From Acidobacteriaceae bacterium (GTDB taxonomy: Bacteria > Acidobacteriota > Terriglobia > Terriglobales > Acidobacteriaceae): DNA of 12,973 nt. The notes below the pieces were generated by a model. The model made no database searches, was not told the DNA's origin, and saw only the letters and a program-made list of their open reading frames with translations. Positions 1 through 7,424 of this stretch are shown piece by piece. The stretch lies in NCBI GenBank assembly GCA_030044455.1, contig JASHVU010000656.1:1-12973 (forward strand), read 5' to 3'. Position 1 is the stretch's first letter; every line of letters starts with the position of its first letter. The position numbers were made by a program, and so were the translations under genes.

Positions 1-984
1 TACGACCTGACGTCGAACACCATCAAGTCGATTGATTCGCAACTGCGCGTCGGTGGCCCGTCAACGGCCGGAGCGGCCTGGGTGCCTGAGTTCCTGGCAC
101 ACGTGAAACAAAGCGGTGCGGCAGTCGACTTTGTCACTACGCATACTTACGGCGTCGATGGCGGTTTCCTCGACGAAGAGGGCCAGAGCGACACCAAACT
201 TTCGCCATCGCCCGACGCGATCAGCGGAGATATCCACCGCGTGCGGCGCGAAATCGCGGCTTCGGCGTTTCCCAACCTCCCGCTTTATTTCACCGAGTGG
301 AGCACGAGTTACACGCCGCGCGATCCGGTCCACGACTCGTATATCAGCGCCGCATATATCCTGAGAAAGATCAAGGCAAATGAGGGCGAGTTACAGGGCA
401 TGAGCTACTGGACGTACTCTGACTTGTTTGAGGAATCAGGCCCGCCGCCAACTCCATTTCACGGCGGCTTCGGGTTGTTGAACCGCGAGGGGATTCGCAA
501 GCCCGCATTCTTTGCCTACAAGTATCTGAATGCGCTTCAGGGCCAATCGATTCCGTCCACCGATCCACAGGCCATGCTTGCAGAGAATGACGGGACCTTA
601 ACCGCAGTGATCTGGGATTTCGAGCAGCCGGAGCAGAAGTTGAGCGACCGGCCATTCTATACCAAAGTGATTCCTTCGCTTCCGGCCGCGCCGGTTGAGT
701 TGAAAGTGACACATCTTGCTCCGCTGGCCGCGTACAAACTTGAAGTGCATCGAACCGGGTTCCATGCCAACGACGCATACTCTGCCTATCTTGAAATGGG
801 CCGACCGAAAGAATTAACCGCCGCGCAAATTGCGCAATTGAATGGCCTCACCCGCGACCTGCCGGAAAAGAACCAGATTGTCCGCGCCAAAAAGGACGGC
901 ACTCTGGAGGTAACGTCGCGCATGAACAGCAACGACATTGTGCTGTTAAAGCTCGTGAGGAGGGACCAAGCGAGCACGCCTTGA
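1..984 (+). CDS. GH39 beta-xylosidase-like glycoside hydrolase, 3' part
   Basis: The reading frame is open from base 1 to the TGA at 982-984, so the gene starts before the window and 327 residues are visible. The fragment resembles family GH39 (retaining beta-xylosidases, clan GH-A). Visible hallmarks are the RVGGPSTAG strand, the VDFVTTHTYG strand, and LYFTEWSTSY, where Glu-99 of the visible part (bases 295-297) sits where the GH39 catalytic nucleophile is expected; GMSYWTYSDLFEE follows, and then a beta-sandwich-like C-terminal part from about residue 180. The acid/base Glu would lie upstream of the window. The likely job is removal of xylose from the non-reducing ends of xylo-oligosaccharides. 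A secreted GH30 enzyme follows 136 nt downstream on the same strand, which suggests a shared polysaccharide-use locus. Family assignment is fairly secure; substrate is inferred. An internal GTG at 82 is not the start. Confidence 0.82.
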   Translation, partial: YDLTSNTIKSIDSQLRVGGPSTAGAAWVPEFLAHVKQSGAAVDFVTTHTYGVDGGFLDEEGQSDTKLSPSPDAISGDIHRVRREIAASAFPNLPLYFTEWSTSYTPRDPVHDSYISAAYILRKIKANEGELQGMSYWTYSDLFEESGPPPTPFHGGFGLLNREGIRKPAFFAYKYLNALQGQSIPSTDPQAMLAENDGTLTAVIWDFEQPEQKLSDRPFYTKVIPSLPAAPVELKVTHLAPLAAYKLEVHRTGFHANDAYSAYLEMGRPKELTAAQIAQLNGLTRDLPEKNQIVRAKKDGTLEVTSRMNSNDIVLLKLVRRDQASTP

Positions 985-1046
985 CAGGTTCCGGCAGAAT
1001 CTGGTGGGATTAGGGACGAAACGAGAACGGCGCGAATCCCTTTGAA

Positions 1047-1058
1047 ACAATCGATTGT
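1047..1058. promoter_or_regulatory. Palindromic operator-like site upstream of the GH30 gene
   Basis: ACAATCGATTGT is a perfect 12-bp palindrome with a central CG, flanked by TTT on the left and AAA on the right at equal distance (1041-1043 and 1062-1064). Its AANCGNTT core is the form typical of LacI/GalR-family operators, which often control sugar-use genes. It lies 62 nt before the GH30 ATG in the GH39-GH30 gap. Binding by a LacI-type repressor is an inference; no regulator gene is in the window. Confidence 0.35.
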
Positions 1059-1120
1059 CGAAAAACAAACTGATCTGTTCAACTGAATCTCAAACCGCGC
1101 CCGCCTCGCTGAGGAGAGTA

Positions 1121-2530
1121 ATGATTCTTCAACGAATTTGTGCTTTGATTGCCGCCGTCTTTCTGTCCCTTCCACTCGCTTCCCAGACCCAGACGATTCC
1201 CGACGCCCACGTCTGGCTTTCGACTCCCGACCGTTCGTCGGCATTTCAAGAGCAACCGGAACCGCTGCACTTTTCGGCAACGGCCGGCGATGTTCCAGCA
1301 ATCACCGTAAACGACATGCAGCAGTTTCAGCCAATTGAGGGATTCGGATTCGCGGTGACGGGCGGCAGCGCGCAGTTGTTGATGAAGATGAGCGCTGCCA
1401 AAAGGTCGGACTTGCTGAAACTGATCTTTTCGCCAGACGGTGATGGCATCGGCGCGAGCTACATCCGCTTGTCCATCGGCTCGTCTGACATGAACGACCA
1501 CGTCTACAGTTACGACGACATGCCTCCCGGACAGACCGATCCAACGCTGGCGAAGTTCAGCCTGGCCCCGGATGAGGCCAACGTGATTCCTGTGGTAAAG
1601 GAAATCCTCGCCATTGATCCGCAAATGAAGATCCTGGGATCTCCGTGGTCGGCGCCGGCGTGGATGAAAACCAATGACGATGTACGGGACGGCCATCTGA
1701 AACCCGAGTTCTATGCAGCCTATGCGCAGTATTTGACGAAGTATGTTGAGGGTATGAAGTCTGAGGGAATTCCGATTACTGCCATCACGGTGGAGAATGA
1801 ACCGCTGAATCCAAAAAACACGCCCAGCATGGCAATGTTTGCCGATGAACAAGATGCATTGATCGGTAAGTATCTCGGACCAGCGTTCGAGGCTGCGGGA
1901 ATCAAGACCGAGATTCAGCTCTACGATCACAATCCCGATGTTCCTTCGTATCCCCTGTCGATATTGGCCGACCCCGTTGCCGGAAAATATGCGATTGGTA
2001 CTGCATTCCACTTGTATGGCGGCGATGCTACGACTTTTACCGCAGTGCACGAGGCATACCCCAACAAGAACCTCTATATGACCGAGCAATCGGTAACGCA
2101 GTGGCCGGGCTCGAAGGGGCTTGACATTGCCGAGCCGATTGAGCGAGTGATGATTGGCGCCACGCGCAACTGGTCGCGTAACGCACTGCTTTGGAACCTG
2201 GACGCAGATCCTCATGCCGGCCCGCACACCAACAACGGCGGATGCGGAAGCTGCTATGGTGCCATTACGCTCGACGGCGATACGGCGACATTCAACGTTG
2301 CGTACTATGTGGCTGCGCACTTTTCCAAGTTCGTGCGGCCTGGGTCGGTGCACATCGGCTCAAGTGAGATGGATCAATTGTCAACGGTGGCGTTCATTAC
2401 CCCCGACGGCAAAATTGTACTGGTGGCTGACAACACTGGAAACTTTCCCAAGACATTCCAAATTGTCTATCACGGGCAGAGCGTGATGGCGACGCTGCCT
2501 TCGGAGTCAGTTGCAACATACGTTTGGTAA
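1121..2530 (+). CDS. Secreted GH30 family glycosidase (glucosylceramidase / beta-1,6-glucanase type)
   Basis: This 469-residue enzyme belongs to glycoside hydrolase family 30 (clan GH-A, retaining). The ATG at 1121 is chosen because GAGGAGAG (1111-1118) sits just before it and it opens a signal peptide, MILQRICALIAAVFLSLPLAS, with likely cleavage before QTQ; the in-frame TTG at 1055 has neither. Diagnostic motifs in order are PIEGFGFAVTGGSAQ near residue 70, SPWSAPAWMKTN (Trp-176), TVENEP with the acid/base Glu-227, and YMTEQS with the nucleophile Glu-322. Near the C terminus, NNGGCGSCYGAI and the beta-sandwich strands with FSKFVRPGSVHI are typical of the GH30_1/GH30_3 side of the family rather than the glucuronoxylanases. 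It probably acts outside the cytoplasm on beta-glucosidic polymers or glycolipids. The partner GH39 gene upstream could also point to hemicellulose; the exact substrate cannot be read from sequence. Confidence 0.9.
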   Translation: MILQRICALIAAVFLSLPLASQTQTIPDAHVWLSTPDRSSAFQEQPEPLHFSATAGDVPAITVNDMQQFQPIEGFGFAVTGGSAQLLMKMSAAKRSDLLKLIFSPDGDGIGASYIRLSIGSSDMNDHVYSYDDMPPGQTDPTLAKFSLAPDEANVIPVVKEILAIDPQMKILGSPWSAPAWMKTNDDVRDGHLKPEFYAAYAQYLTKYVEGMKSEGIPITAITVENEPLNPKNTPSMAMFADEQDALIGKYLGPAFEAAGIKTEIQLYDHNPDVPSYPLSILADPVAGKYAIGTAFHLYGGDATTFTAVHEAYPNKNLYMTEQSVTQWPGSKGLDIAEPIERVMIGATRNWSRNALLWNLDADPHAGPHTNNGGCGSCYGAITLDGDTATFNVAYYVAAHFSKFVRPGSVHIGSSEMDQLSTVAFITPDGKIVLVADNTGNFPKTFQIVYHGQSVMATLPSESVATYVW

Positions 2531-2575
2531 GCTTTGTTTTCACGCGCATGTCGACGAGTTGAGAGTAGTGCGATC

Positions 2576-2611
2576 CCGGGTCCCCGAATGCGAAGGACCT
2601 GGGGCACCCGG
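2576..2611. terminator. Hairpin between convergent genes, possible bidirectional terminator or repeat element
   Basis: CCGGGTCCCC (2576-2585) pairs with GGGGCACCCGG (2601-2611) through ten base pairs with one bulged C, leaving a 15-nt loop. It lies in the 93-nt gap between the stop codons of the GH30 gene (plus) and the permease (minus), where a bidirectional terminator is expected. There is no T-run on either side, so Rho-independent action is doubtful. The loop carries GCGAAGGACCTG, which resembles the REP-like element at 12156-12203, so this may be a copy of a dispersed intergenic repeat. Confidence 0.45.
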
Positions 2612-2623
2612 CGGTCACGCGGG

Positions 2624-4015
2624 TTAACGGGCTTGTGAATTCAGTTTGTGCAGCAACGCCAGCACGGGCAGCCCGCAGAGAATCAATGCCGTCCCGAGCA
2701 GCGAGCCTTTCAGGTTGCCAACAAAGCTGGCCACCAGCACGCCCGCGGCACAAACAGCAAAAACCGCCGGCAGCAGCGGATATCCCCACACCTTGTAGGG
2801 GCGCGGTTGATCGGGACGCCGGCGCCGGTAGTAAAACACGGTGGTTGCGGTGAGCAGGTAGAAGAGCCATTCGGCGAAGATGGCCAAGTCAAAATTCTCT
2901 TGAAAAGTGCTTAAGAATAGCAGTAGCACCGTGGACAGCAGTCCCTGCACCAGCAAAGCGGTCGATGGAGTTTTGAAGCGGGGATGGATGTGCGCGAACC
3001 GGCGGAAGAAGAGTCCGTCGCGGGCGGCGGCAAATGGCACGCGCGCGCCCGACATGGTGGTTCCGTTCAAAGCAACGAAGATGCTGACCGCCATAGCGAT
3101 GGCCACAAAGGCCGCTCCGCGCGAGCCTGCGATGAGTTTGAGCGCGGCAACCGCCGGATACTCCGAAGCCGCAATCTGGCCCGCGGGCAGCATGTATTGA
3201 ATAGCCGCATTGGTGGCCATGTAAAGCAGGCCCACGGTGAGCACGCCGCCGATGAGCGCGATGGGAAGGCTGCGCTCGGGGCGGCGCACTTCGCCGGCAA
3301 CCATGGTGAGGTCGTTCCAGCCGTCGTAGGCCCAGAGCGTGGCGATGAGCGCCAGCATGAATCCTTTGAATCCCCCAGTAGCCTGCGGCAGGGTTGTTGC
3401 GAAGTTGCCAAACGAGCCGGAAGCCGAAAAGAAGCACAACACCACAACAAGCAGAATGAGTACGCCTTTGAGCAGCGTGAATACGAGTTGAAAGTTGCCT
3501 GCGTGACGCGTGCCGGTGTAGTTAAGGCCGGTGATAAACCACGTGACGGCAATGGCGACGAGCTGAGAGCACTTCAAGGTGAACGGGCCGCTGATTGCGC
3601 TCTGCGTGAGCCAGTGGAGTGAAGGTAGAAACTCGAGCGTCCTGACGAAGCCAACGGACATGGCCGCGATGGATGCGGGCTTGGCCACGGCAAACCAGGT
3701 CCACATATAAAGGTATGCGGTGGTGTCTCCGTAGGCGCCGCGCAAATATACATACTCGCCGCCGGCGAAGGGAAACATGGTGCCCAGCTCGGCATAGGTC
3801 ATCACTCCGAAGAGCGACAGCAGGCCGCCGGCGATCCAGGCAAGATACACCAGCGACGAGGAGCCGGCATCGCGCATCATCTCAGTGGGAACAAGAAAAA
3901 TGCCGCTGCCGATGATGGTGCCTACCACGATGGCTGTGGCCTGGCTTGCTCCCAGCACGCGGGGCAGCGAGGTGGAGGATGTGCTTTGATCGGCAGTGGA
4001 AATGGGTCCCGTCAT
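2624..4015 (-). CDS. APC-superfamily amino-acid permease
   Basis: This 463-residue integral membrane protein is an APC-superfamily transporter closest in pattern to the LAT (SLC7-like) group, which move amino acids by antiport or proton symport. The unwound first helix carries the substrate-binding signature GTIIGSGIF (residues 32-40). About twelve hydrophobic segments follow, and the loop after the tenth has RRRRPDQPRPYKVWGYPLLP, a pattern typical of LAT-type permeases. ATG at 4015 is chosen as start; an in-frame GTG at 4054 would add 13 residues without a clear ribosome site. Neither start has a strong Shine-Dalgarno, so the start is moderately uncertain. The gene upstream on the same strand ends at 4143, with a hairpin between the two, so co-transcription is not assured. 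Substrate is not predictable; no amino-acid metabolic gene is adjacent. Confidence 0.88.
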   Translation of the reverse strand: MTGPISTADQSTSSTSLPRVLGASQATAIVVGTIIGSGIFLVPTEMMRDAGSSSLVYLAWIAGGLLSLFGVMTYAELGTMFPFAGGEYVYLRGAYGDTTAYLYMWTWFAVAKPASIAAMSVGFVRTLEFLPSLHWLTQSAISGPFTLKCSQLVAIAVTWFITGLNYTGTRHAGNFQLVFTLLKGVLILLVVVLCFFSASGSFGNFATTLPQATGGFKGFMLALIATLWAYDGWNDLTMVAGEVRRPERSLPIALIGGVLTVGLLYMATNAAIQYMLPAGQIAASEYPAVAALKLIAGSRGAAFVAIAMAVSIFVALNGTTMSGARVPFAAARDGLFFRRFAHIHPRFKTPSTALLVQGLLSTVLLLFLSTFQENFDLAIFAEWLFYLLTATTVFYYRRRRPDQPRPYKVWGYPLLPAVFAVCAAGVLVASFVGNLKGSLLGTALILCGLPVLALLHKLNSQAR

Positions 4016-4115
4016 TGTGTGAGTAATTCGATTGAATGGAATCCTACGAGGCACGCAGCGCTCGGGAGTAGAGCAGGTGGCGATGAAACGCGGCGTGCTG
4101 GCAGAGTATCACGCG

Positions 4116-4137
4116 CGAACAGTTTTGGAACTGTTCG
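4116..4137 (-). terminator. 9-bp hairpin just after the stop of the secreted VWFA-related gene
   Basis: CGAACAGTT and AACTGTTCG form a perfect 9-bp inverted repeat around a TTGG loop. On the minus strand it begins 5 nt after the TAG of the gene ending at 4143 and lies 100 nt upstream of the permease ATG. No U-tract follows, so it may be a weak terminator, an mRNA 3'-end stabiliser, or an operator for the permease. Its GAAC and GTTC halves are too far apart for a Gram-positive LexA box. Confidence 0.5.
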
Positions 4138-4142
4138 GGCGT

Positions 4143-5753
4143 CTATTGAATGATTGCGAAGTTAGCTGCCTGCCGAGGTGTGCTGTGACCCGCTGAGCCC
4201 GTCGCCTGCACCTCAAGCCGGTAAGCGCCGTCGGGTAGTACCTCGATAGGCACCTCACGAGCGACGGAGATGACTGGGCTTCCCGGTTGTGCATACGAAG
4301 CCAAGTCGAAATCCGGGAAGTCCTTCACTAGGTGCCCATCGCTTGCTGCAACGATTCGCAAGTGCGCTTGGACTTTTGAGGCCCGCTCGGCTTCGGATTG
4401 CGAGGTGTAAACCTCAAAGTACGCCGCCATGTTGTCAAGTGGGCCGAACTCCGTGCTGCCAGCCGGAATGACGCGAACGCCCCTGCTCACCAATGGCACG
4501 TATTGGGGCGCAGACTTCGCGACTGCGGATTCCGCAGCCGCCACGTTGGCATCCCTATAGCGCCTGCACAGGAACACTGATCCTAACCCTAGTGTATTTT
4601 TGTTCTTCTGCTCAACTGTGAGCGGCATTTCGACCCGTCCCGCTTTTACTCCATCGCTCAGTATCACGCGAAGTGTGTACTCTCCGGGCTCCAGATCGAA
4701 CTGAGTCTCGTAGCGGGTCGGAAGCGCAGCAACTTCCTGCCTGCCCAGTATCATGTGAAGCAGAGCGCCGCCCACGCCAGTGCCACCACTGTCGTTAATA
4801 AAAACATCGGCATTCCCTTGCTGCCGGCCTTGGACATAGTACGGCCACCATGAAGGCCAAAGCAGGTCGCTGAACCGTGTAACAAGCCTTCCGTCCTTGG
4901 AATACACCGCGCCCAAAATGCCAATACTGGCATAAAGTCTTCCCCTTTGCTGATCCCATGACCGGCTGAGCATATTCCAGGGAAACTCGACGACTACGTC
5001 CGCGCGTTGCTTGCGATCTGCACGATTCCTAAACACTCCTGCCCGGACATACAGCGGGATCTTCCCCACTCCTTTTTCGGACAATTCATGTTCGAGCTTC
5101 TCTCCAAACTTGGTTCCGTTGAGCAGGTCGGAGGGAGTTTGCCCAGCGCAGTACTCGTTTCGATAAAAGACCTCGGCGCCAGGTCGATCGACTTCCACAC
5201 GAATCCGATGGCATCCCTGCTCCGGCAATGCTGAATCCGGCGTGTAGCTCAGCATGTAGAAGTGCTGGTTAGTCGGACGGAGGAGCAGGCCATTCACATC
5301 GCTTGAGCTCCAGATGCCGCTCGGCGTATCAGATGTTTCGTCATGAAACGTCGATTGGTCAATGCCGGGCTGGTCACGGACCGTCATCGACCAGCTTTGT
5401 CTATCCACACTTTCGATTTGCTGCGATTTTCCATCCTGGAATAGGCGAAAGTCGTCTTTCTTTAAGCAATCGTGTGGGAGCCAGGGCTGGTTTGCGTTCA
5501 ACGCAAGAAACGCGGACCAATCTCGATCAATGCACGGTTGTACCTCCGGCCCGGGAATCCGCTCAACACCGTTGTGCACATAGACAAATGCAGGAACAAG
5601 AACAAGATTGGACTCAATACGCAGGGATGGTTCTTGTTCACTGGCGATGTCAGGATTGTTGGCAGGATTCCCGGTTTGCGCTGCGGCCCAGCTGGCGATA
5701 CACCAGGCGATTACGAGGCAGAACAACCGGCTTCTCACGAGCGACCTGGGCAT
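4143..5753 (-). CDS. Secreted VWFA-related-family protein lacking the VWA core
   Basis: A 536-residue exported protein of unknown function. ATG at 5753 opens a signal peptide (residues 1-25, ending WAAA before QTG). The in-frame TTG at 5774 is rejected because it overlaps a perfect -10 box. Residues 44-115 (LRIESNLVLVPAFVYV through DDFRLFQDGKSQQIESV) match the entry strands of the VWFA-related domain that is expanded in Acidobacteria. Residues 165-203 (FYMLSYTPDS, then RIRVEVDRPGAEVFYRNEYC) match its exit strands. Only about 48 residues lie between them, no DxSxS metal-binding motif is visible, and the central Rossmann-like VWA fold is therefore missing. Residues 205-536 are unfamiliar, with beta-rich stretches such as FDLEPGEYTLRVILSDG and a final VPIEVLPDGAYRLEVQATG strand pair that suggest immunoglobulin-like sandwiches. 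Paired cysteines fit an extracytoplasmic location. Function: not assignable; a surface or periplasmic binding role is a guess. Confidence 0.75.
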   Translation of the reverse strand: MPRSLVRSRLFCLVIAWCIASWAAAQTGNPANNPDIASEQEPSLRIESNLVLVPAFVYVHNGVERIPGPEVQPCIDRDWSAFLALNANQPWLPHDCLKKDDFRLFQDGKSQQIESVDRQSWSMTVRDQPGIDQSTFHDETSDTPSGIWSSSDVNGLLLRPTNQHFYMLSYTPDSALPEQGCHRIRVEVDRPGAEVFYRNEYCAGQTPSDLLNGTKFGEKLEHELSEKGVGKIPLYVRAGVFRNRADRKQRADVVVEFPWNMLSRSWDQQRGRLYASIGILGAVYSKDGRLVTRFSDLLWPSWWPYYVQGRQQGNADVFINDSGGTGVGGALLHMILGRQEVAALPTRYETQFDLEPGEYTLRVILSDGVKAGRVEMPLTVEQKNKNTLGLGSVFLCRRYRDANVAAAESAVAKSAPQYVPLVSRGVRVIPAGSTEFGPLDNMAAYFEVYTSQSEAERASKVQAHLRIVAASDGHLVKDFPDFDLASYAQPGSPVISVAREVPIEVLPDGAYRLEVQATGSAGHSTPRQAANFAIIQ

Positions 5754-5773
5754 ATTTCTTTCTGCAGCAGCCA

Positions 5774-5802
5774 ATTATAGGACAGAGCCCCCGCCTTTTA
5801 TG
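5774..5802 (-). promoter_or_regulatory. Promoter of the secreted VWFA-related gene
   Basis: On the minus strand a perfect -10 hexamer TATAAT occupies 5779-5774. Seventeen bases upstream the -35 position reads CATAAA (5802-5797), a poor match. Transcription would start near 5767, giving a short leader of about 13 nt before the ATG at 5753. This makes the upstream in-frame TTG at 5774 impossible as a start for this transcript. Confidence 0.55.
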
Positions 5803-5898
5803 CAGCCCGAGGCATGCGTTCGATGCTCTACGACGGCTTCATGGCTGCTCTATTCCAAATCGGGATGAGCCGGTCGCGGCGCTGCCATAGACCTGAAC

Positions 5899-5928
5899 TT
5901 GGCCATTTTGGCCATATGGGCATAGAAT
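5899..5928 (+). promoter_or_regulatory. Promoter/operator of the toxin-antitoxin operon
   Basis: TTGGCC (5899-5904) and TAGAAT (5923-5928) are spaced by 18 bp and resemble -35 and -10 hexamers. The -10 ends 7 nt before the antitoxin ATG, so the mRNA could start at or next to the start codon and be leaderless; no clear Shine-Dalgarno is present. The spacer holds TTGGCCAT twice (5899-5906 and 5908-5915) and the palindrome CCATATGG (5912-5919). Each TGGCCA is itself a palindrome. Repeated half-sites overlapping a promoter are what autorepressing Phd/YefM antitoxins bind. The assignment as operator is inference. Confidence 0.5.
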
Positions 5929-5935
5929 TGGTCCC

Positions 5936-6226
5936 ATGAGGACAGTGACCATCGGCGCCTTAAAGGATCAGCTGAGCGAACACCTGCGCTATGTTCAGCA
6001 AGGTAAAGAGGTGGTTGTGTTGAATCGCAGGAGGCCTATGGCTAGAATTCTTCCCTTTCACCTGCCTGATAGCCTTGACGCCGACGAAGCTCGCCTGGTG
6101 GCGACAGGCCAGATGAATCTGGAAGAACAGCCTGTCGATTGGAAGGCATTCTGGAAACTTCCCGGTGGCAAAGTTTCTCGGAATGTTGCGATGCGGGCAG
6201 CCATTGACAGTAAAGGCGACAGGTAA
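5936..6226 (+). CDS. Type II antitoxin, Phd/YefM family
   Basis: A 96-residue antitoxin. The first half, MRTVTIGALKDQLSEHLRYV then GKEVVVLNRRRPMARILP (to about residue 41), is the Phd/YefM DNA-binding fold, in which the strand followed by a conserved arginine-rich turn is characteristic. The remainder (residues 45-96) is the expected flexible toxin-neutralising tail, with PVDWKAFWKLPGG likely to form the helix that plugs the toxin active site. The PIN-domain toxin gene begins 9 nt after the TAA, the standard antitoxin-first order. As in related operons, the antitoxin probably blocks the toxin and represses its own promoter, and the repeats at 5899-5919 are good candidate sites. The ATG at 5936 lacks a visible Shine-Dalgarno, in keeping with a leaderless start. 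Family call is strong; cognate pairing follows from adjacency. Confidence 0.85.
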   Translation: MRTVTIGALKDQLSEHLRYVQQGKEVVVLNRRRPMARILPFHLPDSLDADEARLVATGQMNLEEQPVDWKAFWKLPGGKVSRNVAMRAAIDSKGDR

Positions 6227-6235
6227 GAGATTTCG

Positions 6236-6664
6236 ATGGAGTACGCCTTCTGGGATTCAAGCGCGCTCGTTCCTCTGTGCGTTCAGCAGAAACCAACTTC
6301 CACAATCGAGGCGCTGGTTATCAAACACGGCATGGTGGTCTGGTGGTGTGCGCCGGTGGAAATGCACAGTGCCTTTTCGCGACTGCTTCGAATGGGCCAG
6401 CTCACCTCCAGACAACTTGTCGCGGCACAGGTAAGGCTCGAGAAGATCCGAAGCGGCTGGAGAGAGATTCAGCCCAGCGATTCACTGCGAGAGATGGCAA
6501 TTCGGCTGGTCGATCGGTTTCCTCTGCGGTCGGCCGACGCATTGCAGCTTGCCGCGGCCCTGGCATGGCGCTCTGGCAAGCCCGATGGGCGCGCCTTCAT
6601 CTCCGGCGACCAGCAACTTCTCAATGCGGCAAGGCAATTGGGATTCAACGGCATCGCAGCCTAA
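6236..6664 (+). CDS. PIN-domain toxin (VapC-like ribonuclease)
   Basis: A 142-residue PIN-domain protein, the usual size of a VapC toxin. All four acidic metal-binding residues of the PIN active site can be placed: Asp-7 in FWDSSALVPL, Glu-42 in PVEMHSAF, Asp-101 in RSADALQLAAAL, and Asp-125 in FISGDQQLLNAA. VapC enzymes are Mg2+-dependent endoribonucleases, most often cutting tRNA or the large-rRNA sarcin-ricin loop; the target here is unknown. Translation starts at ATG 6236, with an AGGTAAGAG ribosome site (6221-6229) that overlaps the antitoxin stop codon, so translation is probably coupled to the antitoxin. No catalytic residue is missing, so the toxin looks intact. The operon ends here; the next gene is convergent, 34 nt away. 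Confidence 0.88.
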   Translation: MEYAFWDSSALVPLCVQQKPTSTIEALVIKHGMVVWWCAPVEMHSAFSRLLRMGQLTSRQLVAAQVRLEKIRSGWREIQPSDSLREMAIRLVDRFPLRSADALQLAAALAWRSGKPDGRAFISGDQQLLNAARQLGFNGIAA

Positions 6665-6676
6665 CGCGGAATTGCC

Positions 6677-6692
6677 TTCCGGTTTAACCGAA
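6677..6692. terminator. Weak hairpin between convergent toxin and phosphoribosyltransferase genes
   Basis: TTC-C-GGT and ACC-GAA pair around a TTA loop with one bulged C, centred in the 34-nt gap between two convergent stop codons. The stem is only six pairs and has no T-run. It is offered because of its position; the sequence alone is weak. Confidence 0.25.
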
Positions 6693-6698
6693 TCCCCC

Positions 6699-7358
6699 TC
6701 AAGCCGCCGGTTGATGCTGCCATGAGGCGCGCGCTTTTGCCAGCAGCGCCAGAACATCGTCATCGGTGGTCGGTTTGAAGTCGATGTAGAACCGGCCAAC
6801 GGCATCAAATGGATCGGGAGCGGCGGCACAAACGAGATTGTCGACGATTTTGGCGAGATCAACGCAAGTGGAGGGCGCGGCTACAGGCACCGCAATCACG
6901 ACATTCGCGGCCTGCGGTCGTACCGCCCGTACGGCAGCTTTCATGGTTGCGCCGGTAGCCAAACCGTCGTCTACAAGGATCACAGTCTTACCCTCAACGC
7001 TCAACCGGGGATAGACCCCGCGATACTCCTGCTCGCGTCGGTCGATCTCGGCCATCTCCTGCCGGACTGTACTCCGAATCAGATCTTTTGAGATACGGAA
7101 CTCGCGAAGAACTTCTCGGTTCAAAGCGAGTGCGCCGCCGCTGGCCACGGCGCCAAATGCCAGTTCCCGGCATTGCGGAACGCCCAGCTTGCGAGCCAGC
7201 AGAATATCGAAAGGCATGCGGCAGGCCTGAGCGACCTCAAAGGCCACAGGCACCCCGCCTCGCGGTAGGCCAAGCACGATGGCATTGTTGAGATTGGGAA
7301 GCGTGGCGACGATTCGCGCCAGCGTCCGCCCCGCGTCGCTGCGATCGTCAAAAAGCAT
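6699..7358 (-). CDS. Phosphoribosyltransferase-family protein (COG1926 type)
   Basis: A 219-residue type I PRTase-fold protein. It matches the COG1926 'predicted phosphoribosyltransferase' group: an N-terminal region with VLGLPRGGVPVAFEVA (residues 28-43) and DILLARKLGVP (51-61), then ELAFGAVASGG, and the PRPP-binding loop VILVDDGLATGATM (126-139) with its adjacent aspartates Asp-130 and Asp-131. Which base or acceptor it uses, or whether it is catalytic at all, is not established for this group. ATG at 7358 is chosen; GAGAGA lies about 10 nt upstream, and a small inverted repeat (AATTCTC 7365-7371, GAGAATT 7384-7390) covers that site and could hide it. It lies downstream of rplI on the same strand, separated by a strong hairpin, so it may be the last gene of the cluster or independent. 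A metabolic link to the PRPP synthase in the same cluster is tempting but unproven. Confidence 0.82.
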   Translation of the reverse strand: MLFDDRSDAGRTLARIVATLPNLNNAIVLGLPRGGVPVAFEVAQACRMPFDILLARKLGVPQCRELAFGAVASGGALALNREVLREFRISKDLIRSTVRQEMAEIDRREQEYRGVYPRLSVEGKTVILVDDGLATGATMKAAVRAVRPQAANVVIAVPVAAPSTCVDLAKIVDNLVCAAAPDPFDAVGRFYIDFKPTTDDDVLALLAKARASWQHQPAA

Positions 7359-7424
7359 TCCACCAATTCTCTCACCATGCGATGAGAATTGCGGAGAAAA
7401 TGCGGCCTCGGGACAGGCAGGCCC

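Noticed and set aside
1079..2353. A 424-codon open frame on the minus strand opposite the GH30 gene
   Set aside because: It mirrors a strongly supported GH30 gene with intact catalytic motifs; its translation is rich in Arg/His/Cys and shows no domain, so it is a codon-bias shadow.
2984..3622. A 212-codon plus-strand open frame opposite the permease
   Set aside because: Highly charged shadow of transmembrane-helix codons on the other strand.
4117..4136. A LexA/SOS box between the VWFA-related gene and the permease
   Set aside because: GAAC and GTTC are 12 bases apart, not 4, and the whole forms a 9-bp hairpin right after a stop codon, which is better explained as an mRNA 3' structure.
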